In this document: positions 19,296 to 27,717 of the stretch, in pieces
Position numbering within the stretch: position 1 is the first letter of the stretch
Layout of the letters: each line of letters begins with the position of its first letter
Assembly: GCF_001648175.1 (NCBI RefSeq)
Contig: NZ_CP015243.1
Span: forward strand, 3,348,001 to 3,412,000
Direction: 5' to 3'
Source of the DNA: Halotalea alkalilenta
GTDB taxonomy: Bacteria; Pseudomonadota; Gammaproteobacteria; Pseudomonadales; Halomonadaceae
DNA length: 64,000 bases
Notes under the pieces: model-generated
The model's database searches: none
What the model was told of the DNA's origin: nothing
The model's input: only the letters and a program-made list of their open reading frames with translations
Position numbers and translations under genes: made by a program

Positions 19296-20366
19296 TCAAC
19301 GATGCCCTCCGAGCGCGGCATGGCAATCGCCGCTGGTCATGCAGTGCTCGCCCTCGACCTGCAGGGTGGCATGGCCGATGGAGAAGCGCTCGGCGAGCAA
19401 GGCGTACGCCTCGGCGAGCACCGCATCGCGGTCGATCGACTGATCGACCACCAGATGCGCGCTCAGCATCCTCTGCTGGCTCGAGAGTCCCCACATGTGC
19501 AGGTCGTGGACCTCGTCCACCCCGTCGACCTGCTCGAGCGCCGTGCGTACCTCCCCCGACACCACGCCCTCCGGCGTGCCCTCGAGCAGCAGGTGGGTCG
19601 AGCGGCGCAGCACGCCCCAGGCCGCACGCAGGATCAGCACGCAGGCGAGCACCGAAAGGATCGGGTCGGCCACGGTCCAGCCCGTGAACATGATGATCAC
19701 CGCAGCGAGAATCGCCGCCACCGAGCCGAGCAAATCGCCGAGCACATGGAGCGAGGCGCCGCGCAGGTTGAGATTGCCGTGATCGCCGCGATGCAGGATC
19801 AACAGCGAGAAGGCATTGATCCCGAGGCCGGCCACCGCCACCGCCAGCATCGGCCCGGCCATCACTTCCACCGGTGAGAACATCCTCTGCGCCGCCTCGT
19901 ACAGGATCCAGCCGGCGATCACGAACAGCGTCAAACCGTTGACGAAAGCCGCGAGCACCTGGAAACGCTGGTAGCCGAAGCTGTGCTTGGCATCGGGCGC
20001 TCGCCTGCCGAGGCGGAAGGCCGCCAGCGCAAGCCCCAGCGAAAAGGAGTCGCTGAGCATGTGGAAGCCATCGGAAATCAGCGCCAGTGAGTTGGCGAAG
20101 AAACCCGTGGCGATTTCCACCACCATGAAGGTTGCCGTCGCCACCAGAACGACGAGCACTCTCTTCTCACTGTCGGCGTCGACCTTCGGTACGTGGTCAT
20201 GGTCATGACCATCGTGAGAGTGATCATGGTCGTGGTCATGGCCATCGTCGTGACCATCATGAGAGTGATCGTGATCATCATGAGCGTGGTCGTGGCGATG
20301 CCCCTCCAGCTCCTGCGACGGTCCATCCCGGTGGCGCTGGGCGCCTTGACGACATTCGTGAGACAC
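19296..20366 (-). CDS. Cation diffusion facilitator (Zn/Cd/Co efflux), His-rich N-terminus
   Basis: A 356-residue inner-membrane proton-coupled metal exporter with about six helices and a C-terminal cytoplasmic domain (VDEVHDLHMWGLSSQQRML). The transport-site pairs are H102/D106 in FHMLSD (TM2) and H207/D211 in HVLGD (TM5), the zinc/cadmium-type H-D arrangement of the CzcD/ZitB branch. Residues 23-58 are almost entirely His and Asp and probably act as a metal buffer. It is divergent from a MerR regulator, with a MerR-type promoter at 20422-20452, so it is probably induced by Zn, Cd or Pb. Confidence 0.92.
   Translation of the reverse strand: MSHECRQGAQRHRDGPSQELEGHRHDHAHDDHDHSHDGHDDGHDHDHDHSHDGHDHDHVPKVDADSEKRVLVVLVATATFMVVEIATGFFANSLALISDGFHMLSDSFSLGLALAAFRLGRRAPDAKHSFGYQRFQVLAAFVNGLTLFVIAGWILYEAAQRMFSPVEVMAGPMLAVAVAGLGINAFSLLILHRGDHGNLNLRGASLHVLGDLLGSVAAILAAVIIMFTGWTVADPILSVLACVLILRAAWGVLRRSTHLLLEGTPEGVVSGEVRTALEQVDGVDEVHDLHMWGLSSQQRMLSAHLVVDQSIDRDAVLAEAYALLAERFSIGHATLQVEGEHCMTSGDCHAALGGHR
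20193..20300 (-). repeat. Low-complexity tract encoding a His/Asp metal-binding stretch
   Basis: Short imperfect GTGATCATG/GACCATGAC-like repeats encode residues 23-58 of the CDF exporter, with about 18 histidines. The repetitive DNA is liable to length change. It is coding, not a CRISPR or satellite array. Confidence 0.8.
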
Positions 20367-20421
20367 TAGGTTTCCTCCAAGTCCGCTCGATGGAGCGCAC
20401 CCGGCACTCCTCGTCGATGGG

Positions 20422-20452
20422 ATTGGACAGCCTATAACCGCTACAGGGTCAA
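20422..20452 (-). promoter_or_regulatory. MerR-type promoter/operator of the CDF gene
   Basis: Read on the minus strand, a -35 box TTGACC (20447-20452) and a -10 box TCCAAT (20422-20427) are separated by an over-long 19-bp spacer. The spacer carries an imperfect dyad, CCTGTA-GCGGT-TATAGG. This is the hallmark of promoters that MerR-family activators untwist, and it resembles PbrR/CadR/ZntR targets. It ends four bases before the regulator's ATG, so binding may also control the regulator gene. Confidence 0.8.
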
Positions 20453-20455
20453 GTC

Positions 20456-20932
20456 ATGGACGATCGAAACGAGTCCGCGGCGAGACTGCGCATCGGCGCG
20501 CTGGCCAAGCGCGCCGGCTGCGCGGTGGAGACGATCCGCTTCTACGAACGCGAACACCTGCTGCCGCCCCCCGCGCGCAGCGAAGGCAACTATCGCCTCT
20601 ACAGCGCCTCTCACGAAGAGCGGCTGCGCTTCATCCGGCGCTGCCGCTCACTCGACATGACCCTCGATGAGATCCGCGCACTGCTCGTGCTGCGCGACGC
20701 CGGGCCTGACCGCTGCGGCGAAGTCGACCGGCTGGTCGAGGCGCACCTGCACCATGTCGAGGCGAGGATCAAAGAGCTCGAAGCGCTTCGCCATCAGTTG
20801 GTCGACCTGCGTGGCGAGTGCGGCGGCGAGCGCAGCGGCGAGGAGTGCGCGATCCTCAAACGCCTCGAGGATCCGCGCAGCTTCGAAGACCTTCCCGAGG
20901 GTGCGACGCGTCATGTCAGCGGAACGCACTGA
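20456..20932 (+). CDS. Cd(II)/Pb(II)/Zn(II)-responsive MerR family regulator (CadR/PbrR type)
   Basis: A 158-residue MerR protein: winged-helix DNA-binding N-terminus (RIGALAKRAGCAVETIRFYE), dimerisation helix around residues 88-120 and a C-terminal metal-binding loop. Three cysteines, C87, C122 and C131, occupy the spacing expected in CadR/PbrR sensors. It is divergent from the CDF exporter and presumably activates it from the 19-bp-spaced promoter between them. Which metal is sensed cannot be fixed from sequence. ATG at 20456 leaves only 89 bp of shared intergenic space. Confidence 0.9.
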   Translation: MDDRNESAARLRIGALAKRAGCAVETIRFYEREHLLPPPARSEGNYRLYSASHEERLRFIRRCRSLDMTLDEIRALLVLRDAGPDRCGEVDRLVEAHLHHVEARIKELEALRHQLVDLRGECGGERSGEECAILKRLEDPRSFEDLPEGATRHVSGTH

Positions 20933-20978
20933 GCAGCGCAGCAGCGGATGAATCGGCCTTTGCCGACTGGTTGCGCAC

Positions 20979-21006
20979 TGTCATCGCATGGATTGGCGCT
21001 TATAAT
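20979..21006 (+). promoter_or_regulatory. Candidate promoter for the phospholipase gene
   Basis: A perfect TATAAT at 21001-21006 lies about 107 bp before the start codon. The -35 region at the right distance is poor (TGTCAT at 20979), so this is a weak assignment resting on the -10 box. Confidence 0.35.
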
Positions 21007-21112
21007 CGCGTCACGCCGCGCTTAACCTCCGCGTCGAGCCAATGGTAGGCTCGGCAACCGGCCCTTTTCCCAGATGCGTTGCCGCTCGCACAGGACCGCA
21101 GGAACCATATCG

Positions 21113-22939
21113 ATGGCGTCACCTCACCGTTACCCTGCCCTCTGGGCACTCGTCGGCGCCTGCGCGTCGCTCAATGCCTTCGCCCAGACCAGCGACGATA
21201 ACGACACGCCCGCCGTCAGCCAGGCACAGCAGACCGCCGAGCGGGCGAGATACTACGAATCCCTGGCCAACGACAATCCACTGGCGATCTCCACCTACCG
21301 GCTCAACTACATCCTGCCCTACACCTACGACTCCAATCTGCCGCGGATGAGAGACTACAGGGAGATAGGCAACGACAACCCCGAGCATACCGAGCTCAAG
21401 TACCAGATCAGCCTCAAGGTCGCTCTCGCCGAGGACATCTTCGGTGACAATGGCGACCTGTTCCTCGGCTATACCCAGTACTCGCTGTGGCAGGCATACA
21501 ACGATCGCGACTCGGCGCCGTTTCGCGAGACCAACTACGAACCGGAGCTGTTCCTGCGCTTCGACAACGACGCCGAGTGGATGGGCTGGACCAATACCTT
21601 CAACCGGATCGGCTACGTCCACCAGTCGAACGGTCGAGGCGAGCCGATCTCTCGCAGCTGGAACCGGATCTACGCCGAAGCGGTGTTTCAGCGTGGCCCA
21701 TGGGCGGTGTCGATCAGGCCTTGGTGGCGCATTCCCGAGTCGCGCAACGAAGACAACAATCCGGACATCGAGAACTACCTCGGCTACGGCGAATTGGGAC
21801 TGCTCTACACCACCGCCGCCAACCATGAGATCGCGCTGCTTGCGCGCGGCAATCCCGGCAAGGGCAACTATGGCACCCAGCTCGACTACACCTTCCCGCT
21901 GTTCGGCAGGGTGCGAGGCTACTTCCAGTACTACAACGGCTACGGCGAGACGCTGATCGACTACGACCGCCGGGTCAACCGGATCGGCCTCGGAGTCAGC
22001 TTCAATCCGTTCCTGCCCGGCGCCGCCGAGGAGACCCACAAGGGCTATCACGACGTCGCCGCGGCCGAGGCCGCCCAGCAGTACACCCAGGGCGGGGACG
22101 GCACCGAACAGCTCTCCAGCGTCCAGGAGGAAGTTGCACGGGAGCGCCGCGCACGGGCCTATTTCGAGCGCCAGGCCCAGGACAACCCGCTGTCGCTCTC
22201 GACCTACAGGCGCAACTACGTGCTGCCGGTGGCCTACAACGCAAAGCAGCCCGACCGCGCCAACTTCACCGCGCTCGACCCGGACGATCCGCCGGACAAC
22301 AACGAAATGAAATTCCAGATCAGCATCAAGGCGAAGGTGTGGGACAACGTGTTCGGCGATAACGGCGATCTCTATCTCGCCTATACGCAACGTTCATGGT
22401 GGCAGGCCTACAACTCGGAAGCGTCATCGCCGTTTCGCGAGACCAACTACGAGCCGGAGCTGTTCTTGAGCTTCAACAACGACACTCCCGTATTCGGCTG
22501 GACCAATACCAACAACCGGATTGGGATCAACCACCAATCGAACGGCCGCGCCGACCCGATCTCGCGCAGCTGGAACCGGGTATTCGCCGAGGCCACCCTG
22601 GAACGCGGCCCGATGACAATGAGCCTGATGCCGTGGTGGCGCGTCCCCGAATCGGATGCAGACGACGACAATCCGGATATCGAGAAGTACGTCGGCTATG
22701 CCGATTTCACCTTCGGCTACACCCGAAGCGGGCACGAGTTCACCTGGCTCGCCCGCGGCAACCCCGGCAAGGGCAACTTCGGCAACCAGCTCGAGTACGC
22801 CTTCCCGCTGTGGAGCAAGGTGCACGGCTTCATCCAGTACTACGAAGGCTATGGCGAGAGCCTGATCGACTATGATCACTACGTGCGTCGCATCGGGATT
22901 GGCCTGAGCTTCAACAATGTCTTCCTCGGTACCCCCTGA
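21113..22939 (+). CDS. Tandem-duplicated outer membrane phospholipase A (two complete OMPLA domains, 608 aa)
   Basis: The start at 21113 gives a signal peptide (MASPHRYPALWALVGACASL, cleavage near AFAQ). Two homologous PldA domains follow, about residues 45-302 and 348-608, joined by a 45-residue Gln/Glu-rich linker. Each contains the full catalytic set in the OMPLA spacing: H170, S172, N184 in domain 1 and H474, S476, N488 in domain 2 (HQSNGR...SRSWNR), plus the calcium-site serine eight residues after the nucleophile (S180, S484). Single OMPLA proteins are about 270 residues and become active as calcium-dependent dimers in the outer membrane. This polypeptide could be a covalent dimer. Monocistronic, with a strong terminator at 22947. 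Confidence 0.93.
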   Translation: MASPHRYPALWALVGACASLNAFAQTSDDNDTPAVSQAQQTAERARYYESLANDNPLAISTYRLNYILPYTYDSNLPRMRDYREIGNDNPEHTELKYQISLKVALAEDIFGDNGDLFLGYTQYSLWQAYNDRDSAPFRETNYEPELFLRFDNDAEWMGWTNTFNRIGYVHQSNGRGEPISRSWNRIYAEAVFQRGPWAVSIRPWWRIPESRNEDNNPDIENYLGYGELGLLYTTAANHEIALLARGNPGKGNYGTQLDYTFPLFGRVRGYFQYYNGYGETLIDYDRRVNRIGLGVSFNPFLPGAAEETHKGYHDVAAAEAAQQYTQGGDGTEQLSSVQEEVARERRARAYFERQAQDNPLSLSTYRRNYVLPVAYNAKQPDRANFTALDPDDPPDNNEMKFQISIKAKVWDNVFGDNGDLYLAYTQRSWWQAYNSEASSPFRETNYEPELFLSFNNDTPVFGWTNTNNRIGINHQSNGRADPISRSWNRVFAEATLERGPMTMSLMPWWRVPESDADDDNPDIEKYVGYADFTFGYTRSGHEFTWLARGNPGKGNFGNQLEYAFPLWSKVHGFIQYYEGYGESLIDYDHYVRRIGIGLSFNNVFLGTP

Positions 22940-22946
22940 GGAGCTC

Positions 22947-22985
22947 GCGTGCAACCAGCCAATCGGCTGATTTGCACGCCGTTTT
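22947..22985 (+). terminator. Intrinsic terminator of the phospholipase gene
   Basis: GCGTGCAA (22947-22954) pairs with TTGCACGC (22972-22979), and an inner CAGCC/GGCTG stem extends the hairpin. A T4 run follows at 22982-22985. It lies seven bases after the stop codon. Confidence 0.85.
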
Positions 22986-23009
22986 CCGCGATCGCCTAGC
23001 GAGGGCGGA

Positions 23010-23037
23010 TTGAACACTGCCAATTCCCTGCTAAGCT
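23010..23037 (+). promoter_or_regulatory. Candidate sigma-70 promoter of the yqjD-like operon
   Basis: TTGAAC (23010-23015), a 16-bp spacer and TAAGCT (23032-23037) lie 34 bp before the first start codon of the three-gene operon. Confidence 0.5.
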
Positions 23038-23071
23038 GGAAACACCATTCGGAGTCATTGGAGGACGTGAG

Positions 23072-23434
23072 ATGGCAGGTAAAAAGGACATCAAGATCGA
23101 CGCGGACCGCACCAGGGAGCAGCTCGAGCAGGATTTGCGCGATCTTTCCGACACCGTCGAGAAGTTCCTCAAATCAAGCGCCGAGGACACCAGCGAGCAC
23201 ATGACCCAGCTGCGCGCCGAAGCGGGTTCCACGCTCGAGGAGATCAAGCAGCGCTTAGCCAGCTACGGTGAGGACTTCAAGCATCGTCTGCAGGCAGGAG
23301 GCGATGAGCTGCGCGAGCGCAGCCGCGATGCGATCGACTGCGCCGACAACTATGTCCATGAGAATCCGTGGCGTGGCATCGGCATTGCGGCCGCCGCGGG
23401 CGTCTTCGTCGGGCTACTACTCGGGCGTCGCTGA
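23072..23434 (+). CDS. DUF883 family membrane-anchored protein (ElaB/YqjD type)
   Basis: A 120-residue protein with a long charged helical region (KIDADRTREQLEQDLRDLSD...) and a C-terminal transmembrane anchor ending in GLLLGRR, preceded by NPWRGIGIAAAAGVFVG. YqjD/ElaB proteins are tail-anchored inner-membrane proteins that can associate with ribosomes in stationary phase. A GGAGG Shine-Dalgarno lies just upstream of ATG 23072. The stop overlaps the next ATG by one base, as in the conserved yqjD-yqjE-yqjK order. Confidence 0.9.
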   Translation: MAGKKDIKIDADRTREQLEQDLRDLSDTVEKFLKSSAEDTSEHMTQLRAEAGSTLEEIKQRLASYGEDFKHRLQAGGDELRERSRDAIDCADNYVHENPWRGIGIAAAAGVFVGLLLGRR

Positions 23435-23871
23435 TGGGCCAGGGACGCAGCGGTCCCGCCGCCGGCCTGTTCAATGCAGGCCGCCGCCTGCTGGGCACCT
23501 TGCTGAGTGCTGGCGAAACCCGTCTGCGGCTGGTGATCGTCGAGCTCCAGGAAGAGCGTGATCGCTTCTTCTCGCTGCTGCTGATGGCCTTCACCGCGCT
23601 GCTGCTCGCAACTTTCGGCATCGGCATGCTGATGCTCTGGGTGGTGGTGTACTTCTGGGACACCCATCGACTGCTCGCGATCGGCGGTGCCGCCGGCATC
23701 CTGCTGCTGCTGGCGCTGCTGCTGGCGCTGCGGGTCAAGGCGGTGGCGAGCCAGCCCACCCTGTTGCGCTCCACTCTCGCTCGTCTGAGCGAGGACCGCG
23801 ACAGCATCGAGGAGCACGTCGACGAGCATCGGGTCGGTCGGCAGCTGGATGACAAGGACGCCCGGCGATGA
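23434..23871 (+). CDS. YqjE-like membrane protein (phage-holin-superfamily fold)
   Basis: A 145-residue protein with two membrane helices (about residues 46-70 and 78-98; ALLLATFGIGMLMLWVVVYF and LLAIGGAAGILLLLALLLAL) and a charged C-terminus. ATG 23434 overlaps the yqjD-like stop codon. Annotation pipelines label such genes phage holin superfamily III, but the neighbours show it is the chromosomal YqjE-type protein, not a prophage gene. Probable inner-membrane partner of the flanking proteins; function unknown. Confidence 0.85.
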   Translation: MGQGRSGPAAGLFNAGRRLLGTLLSAGETRLRLVIVELQEERDRFFSLLLMAFTALLLATFGIGMLMLWVVVYFWDTHRLLAIGGAAGILLLLALLLALRVKAVASQPTLLRSTLARLSEDRDSIEEHVDEHRVGRQLDDKDARR

Positions 23872-24158
23872 GCGAAGAGGCCAAGGCGCATAGCCCCGCG
23901 GAGCAGCGTCGCCGGATCGAACGGCGAATCGAGCTGGAGCGCCGGGCGATCGCCGCTGCGGTGGACGAATGGCACGTCGCCACCGCATCGATCGATCGCA
24001 GCGTCGAAAAACTAGCCCGGTTCAAGCGTCCGGCGATGATCATCGGCGGCTACTTCCTGCTGCGGGTGTTCAAGCGCCCGGGCAGGTTGATGCGCTTCGC
24101 CAAGCGTGGGATCGGACTCTATGCCCTATCGCGCAACCTGCGCGGCCTGCTCAAGTAG
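23868..24158 (+). CDS. YqjK-like protein
   Basis: A 96-residue basic protein, third in the operon, overlapping the yqjE-like gene by four bases. The N-terminal half is a charged helix (EQRRRIERRIELERRAIAAA), and the C-terminal half is weakly hydrophobic (PAMIIGGYFLLRVFKRPG) and may lie along the membrane. Function unknown. Recognised mainly by position and size, so the assignment is moderate. Confidence 0.7.
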   Translation: MSEEAKAHSPAEQRRRIERRIELERRAIAAAVDEWHVATASIDRSVEKLARFKRPAMIIGGYFLLRVFKRPGRLMRFAKRGIGLYALSRNLRGLLK

Positions 24159-24192
24159 CGGATTCAAGCGGCTGCCGCGCTCAAGCGCAATC

Positions 24193-24215
24193 GAGGCGCC
24201 CCATGTGGGCGCCTC
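24193..24215. terminator. Hairpin between convergent genes
   Basis: GAGGCGCCC (24193-24201) pairs perfectly with GGGCGCCTC (24207-24215) around a 5-nt loop. It lies between the convergent yqjK-like gene and the HI0933-family gene and could serve both strands. No strong U-run on either side. Confidence 0.6.
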
Positions 24216-24250
24216 GCTTCGTATCGGGCTTGCGATGCACAGGTCGCGCC

Positions 24251-25465
24251 TCAGGCCGACTGCCCGCAGGCGACGCCCGATGCCCAGGCCCACTGGAAGT
24301 TGTAGCCGCCGAGCTGGCCGGTGACATCGAGCACCTCACCGATGAAGTAAAGCCCCGGCACGTCGCGTACGGCGCAATCCTTCGAGGAGAATGCCTGGGT
24401 ATCCACCCCGCCCATGGTCACCTCGGCGGTCCGCCAGCCCTCAGTGCCGGCGGGCTTGATCGAGAAGCGGCAGAGCTGGGCGGTCAATGCCTCCAATCGA
24501 GCGTTGGAGAGATCCGCAAGCGTCGTTTCCGCCGAGACGCCCACGGCCTCGCAGGCCCACTGCGCAAGCGCAAGTGCGAGCCGCTTCGGCAACCGGTCGG
24601 ACAGCCATCCGCCGAGGCTCCTGCGCGGCGTATCGATGCGTGCTCTAAAGAGCGAAGCCTTGGCGTCGATCCCATCGAGCCAGTCGATCTCCAGCGCATC
24701 GCCGGGCAGCCAATGGCTCGAGGCCTGCAGCATCGCCGGACCTGAAAGCCCTCGATGGGTCACCAGCAGCGGCTCGCGATAGCTTGCGCCGTTACAGCGC
24801 GCAATCACTGGCGTCGCGATCCCGGCGAGCGGCTCGAAGCGAGACTTCCATTGCGATGTCAGCGTGAATGGCACCAGTGCCGGGCGGGTCGGTAGCACCT
24901 CGAGCCCGAACTGGCGCGCGACCTGGTAACCGAAACCGCTCGCGCCAAGGGTCGGGATCGAAAGCCCGCCGGTTGCGATCACGAGCGAGCTGCAGCGCAC
25001 CCGGCCTCGCGAGGTGAGAAGCTCGAATCCTTGGCCGAGTGGTTCTATTCGCTCCACCGTAGTGGAAAGCCAGGTCTCGACCCCGGCCCACTCGCACTCG
25101 GTGAGCAGCATCTCGACGATCGGCTTGGCCGAATCGGCGCAAAACAGCTGCCCAGGCGCCTTCTCGACGTGCTCGATGCCGTGCCGCTCGACCAATTCGA
25201 GGAAATCGTATGGAGAGTAGCGCTTCATCGCCGAGATGCAAAAGCGCGGATTGGCACCGAAGTAGTGGCGCGGCGCGGCGTCGAGATTGGTGAAATTGCA
25301 GCGGCCGCCGCCGGACATCAGGATCTTCTTGCCCGCACGCTTGGCATGCTCGACCAGCAGCACCCTGCGGCCGCGATAGCCGGCGACGTGCGCGCACATC
25401 ATCCCTGCCGCTCCCGCACCGATGACCACTATGTCCCAGTCGCTGTATCCCTCGCCCATCGCCAC
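24251..25465 (-). CDS. HI0933/YhiN family NAD(P)/FAD-dependent oxidoreductase
   Basis: A 404-residue flavoprotein. The FAD-binding Rossmann motif is VVIGAGAAGMMCAHVAGYRG near residues 11-30, followed by the family signature RAGKKILMSGGGRCNFTN and a C-terminal FIGEVLDVTGQLGGYNFQWA. The family is cytoplasmic with uncertain substrate. Length is normal. Transcribed alone, downstream of gnd on the same strand but separated from it by the terminator at 25480. Confidence 0.93.
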   Translation of the reverse strand: MAMGEGYSDWDIVVIGAGAAGMMCAHVAGYRGRRVLLVEHAKRAGKKILMSGGGRCNFTNLDAAPRHYFGANPRFCISAMKRYSPYDFLELVERHGIEHVEKAPGQLFCADSAKPIVEMLLTECEWAGVETWLSTTVERIEPLGQGFELLTSRGRVRCSSLVIATGGLSIPTLGASGFGYQVARQFGLEVLPTRPALVPFTLTSQWKSRFEPLAGIATPVIARCNGASYREPLLVTHRGLSGPAMLQASSHWLPGDALEIDWLDGIDAKASLFRARIDTPRRSLGGWLSDRLPKRLALALAQWACEAVGVSAETTLADLSNARLEALTAQLCRFSIKPAGTEGWRTAEVTMGGVDTQAFSSKDCAVRDVPGLYFIGEVLDVTGQLGGYNFQWAWASGVACGQSA

Positions 25466-25479
25466 TCCCAGCGTCGATC

Positions 25480-25507
25480 AAAATGAAAAGACCCGCCTTA
25501 CGGCGGG
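25480..25507 (-). terminator. Intrinsic terminator of gnd
   Basis: On the minus strand CCCGCC/GGCGGG (25492-25497 with 25502-25507) forms a stem with a GTAA loop. It is followed by TCTTTTCATTTT, the complement of 25480-25491. Classic Rho-independent layout 38 bp after the gnd stop. Confidence 0.88.
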
Positions 25508-25544
25508 CCCGATCAAGGAGCATTCTCCCACAGCACGACTGGCT

Positions 25545-26516
<972 letters not shown>

Positions 26517-26617
26517 AGCACGCCTCCTGAAGACTGCCAAAATCGCATCATGGCACCGTGTCTGATCCGACCACGCCGCAAGATGCAAACATGAATAAAA
26601 ACCATCCGCATCATTCC

Positions 26618-26633
26618 TAACGTATGTACGTAA
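26618..26633. promoter_or_regulatory. Quasi-palindromic operator candidate upstream of gnd
   Basis: TAACGTA-TG-TACGTAA is symmetric at six of seven positions. It lies about 100 bp upstream of the gnd GTG in an unusually AT-rich stretch. It could bind a dimeric repressor; no known consensus is recognised. Confidence 0.35.
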
Positions 26634-26706
26634 ACTTAGCAACAACACAGTACGATAGACGGCTTACGACGCTTGCAGTTTAGACGAAAAACGCCCTCTC
26701 CACCGC

Positions 26707-27276
26707 TCATCGCCAAGCAGCGAACAGAGTGAACAGCCCGATCAGGATGAACAGCGCGCAGGAGGCGAAGTGGAGCCCGCGTACCGGCAGGCGTTTGGCG
26801 AAACGCTCGCCGATCCAGATCGCGGGCGCATTCGCCAGCAGCATGCCGAGGGTCGAACCTATCGTGACCAGCAGTACTTCACCATAGCGCGCACCGAGCA
26901 GCACCGTGGCCAGCTGGGTCTTGTCGCCTAGCTCGGCGAGCGAGAACAGCACGAAAGCGGTAATGAATACGCCAGCGCGCAGCGAGCGAGCCTCTTCAGG
27001 CGCCTCGCCGGGGCGCAGCATCCAAAGGCCGATGGCGATGAAGGAGAAACCGGTGATCACTTGGATCAGCTCGGTATCGAGCCGGTTGGCGAAGAACTGC
27101 CCCACCCAGGCGGACAGCCCGTGATTGAGCAAAGCGGCGGCGAGGATGGCGAAGAAGATCGTCCAGGGGCGACCGAACCTGATCACCAGGAGCAGCGCGA
27201 GAAACTGGGTCTTGTCGCCGAGTTCGGCAAGGGCGACCGCGCCAGTGGCGACGAACAGTGCTTCCAAGGAGAACAT
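26707..27276 (-). CDS. TMEM165/GDT1 family manganese/calcium transporter candidate
   Basis: A 189-residue membrane protein made of two homologous halves, each with the family motif ELGDKT: ALAELGDKTQFLALLLVIRF near residue 18 and SLAELGDKTQLATVLLGARY near residue 110. About six membrane helices are predicted. GDT1 proteins exchange Mn2+ or Ca2+ for protons; bacterial members protect against manganese. ATG 27276 is chosen over longer in-frame starts because those would fall inside the riboswitch-like leader at 27337-27477. Confidence 0.92.
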   Translation of the reverse strand: MFSLEALFVATGAVALAELGDKTQFLALLLVIRFGRPWTIFFAILAAALLNHGLSAWVGQFFANRLDTELIQVITGFSFIAIGLWMLRPGEAPEEARSLRAGVFITAFVLFSLAELGDKTQLATVLLGARYGEVLLVTIGSTLGMLLANAPAIWIGERFAKRLPVRGLHFASCALFILIGLFTLFAAWR

Positions 27277-27336
27277 CTCCGGCCGACGAGGAAAGGCGCT
27301 CGACGACGTCGCCGGCCAGCGCACGCCATCTGAACA

Positions 27337-27477
27337 CCGAGTCTCGTCAGACCGCCCCCGGCGGTTGCCCTCGCCATGGCGCCAATGACCCCTCGTGATG
27401 CGAGACAGGGCGGCACCAATCATGTTGACGAAAGCCTCCTCGGTCCTGTTCGAACCTTGGAGCGACTACTCCCTCGA
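27337..27477 (-). promoter_or_regulatory. yybP-ykoY (manganese) riboswitch-like leader
   Basis: On the minus strand the 5' part reads TCGAG-GGAGTAGTCGC and the 3' part GACGAGA-CTCGG. TCGAG pairs with CTCGG to close P1, leaving the conserved GGAGUAG and CGAGA internal segments. A downstream CGTCAACATG (27421-27430) matches the conserved GUCAACA element of this class. The aptamer ends 60 nt before the start codon of a GDT1 gene, a typical target of Mn-sensing yybP-ykoY riboswitches. Recognised by eye; no covariance model was run. Confidence 0.8.
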
Positions 27478-27489
27478 GCATCGACGCGC

Positions 27490-27518
27490 ACCTTATCCGA
27501 ACCTCGACACCGACTCAA
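27490..27518 (-). promoter_or_regulatory. Candidate promoter for the riboswitch-GDT1 transcript
   Basis: Minus strand: TTGAGT (27513-27518), a 17-bp spacer and TAAGGT (27490-27495), ending 12 bp before the riboswitch P1 stem. The spacing is right; the -10 match is weak. Confidence 0.45.
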
Positions 27519-27717
27519 CAACCCCAGTTAAATCAACCAACTAAAAGAAACTGCCAATGAGGGCAGAGTGTTCACCCCGGTTGAGTATCCAAACCGGGCT
27601 CACTATTTTCGGCAATGGATCTGCTTTCCCGCTGCACCAGACGTGCCGGGGCACACGTAGGGCGACGCCTGCGGACGAGTCGATTAGAATGCCCTTTCCA
27701 TGCCGAGGAACGCGTCA

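Noticed and set aside
20193..20300. Short repeats that might be a CRISPR or minisatellite
   Set aside because: The repeats are in-frame His/Asp codons of the CDF exporter with no spacers of uniform length.
23434..23871. Phage holin superfamily protein as a sign of a prophage
   Set aside because: The neighbours are YqjD- and YqjK-like genes in the conserved chromosomal order and no phage genes are near.
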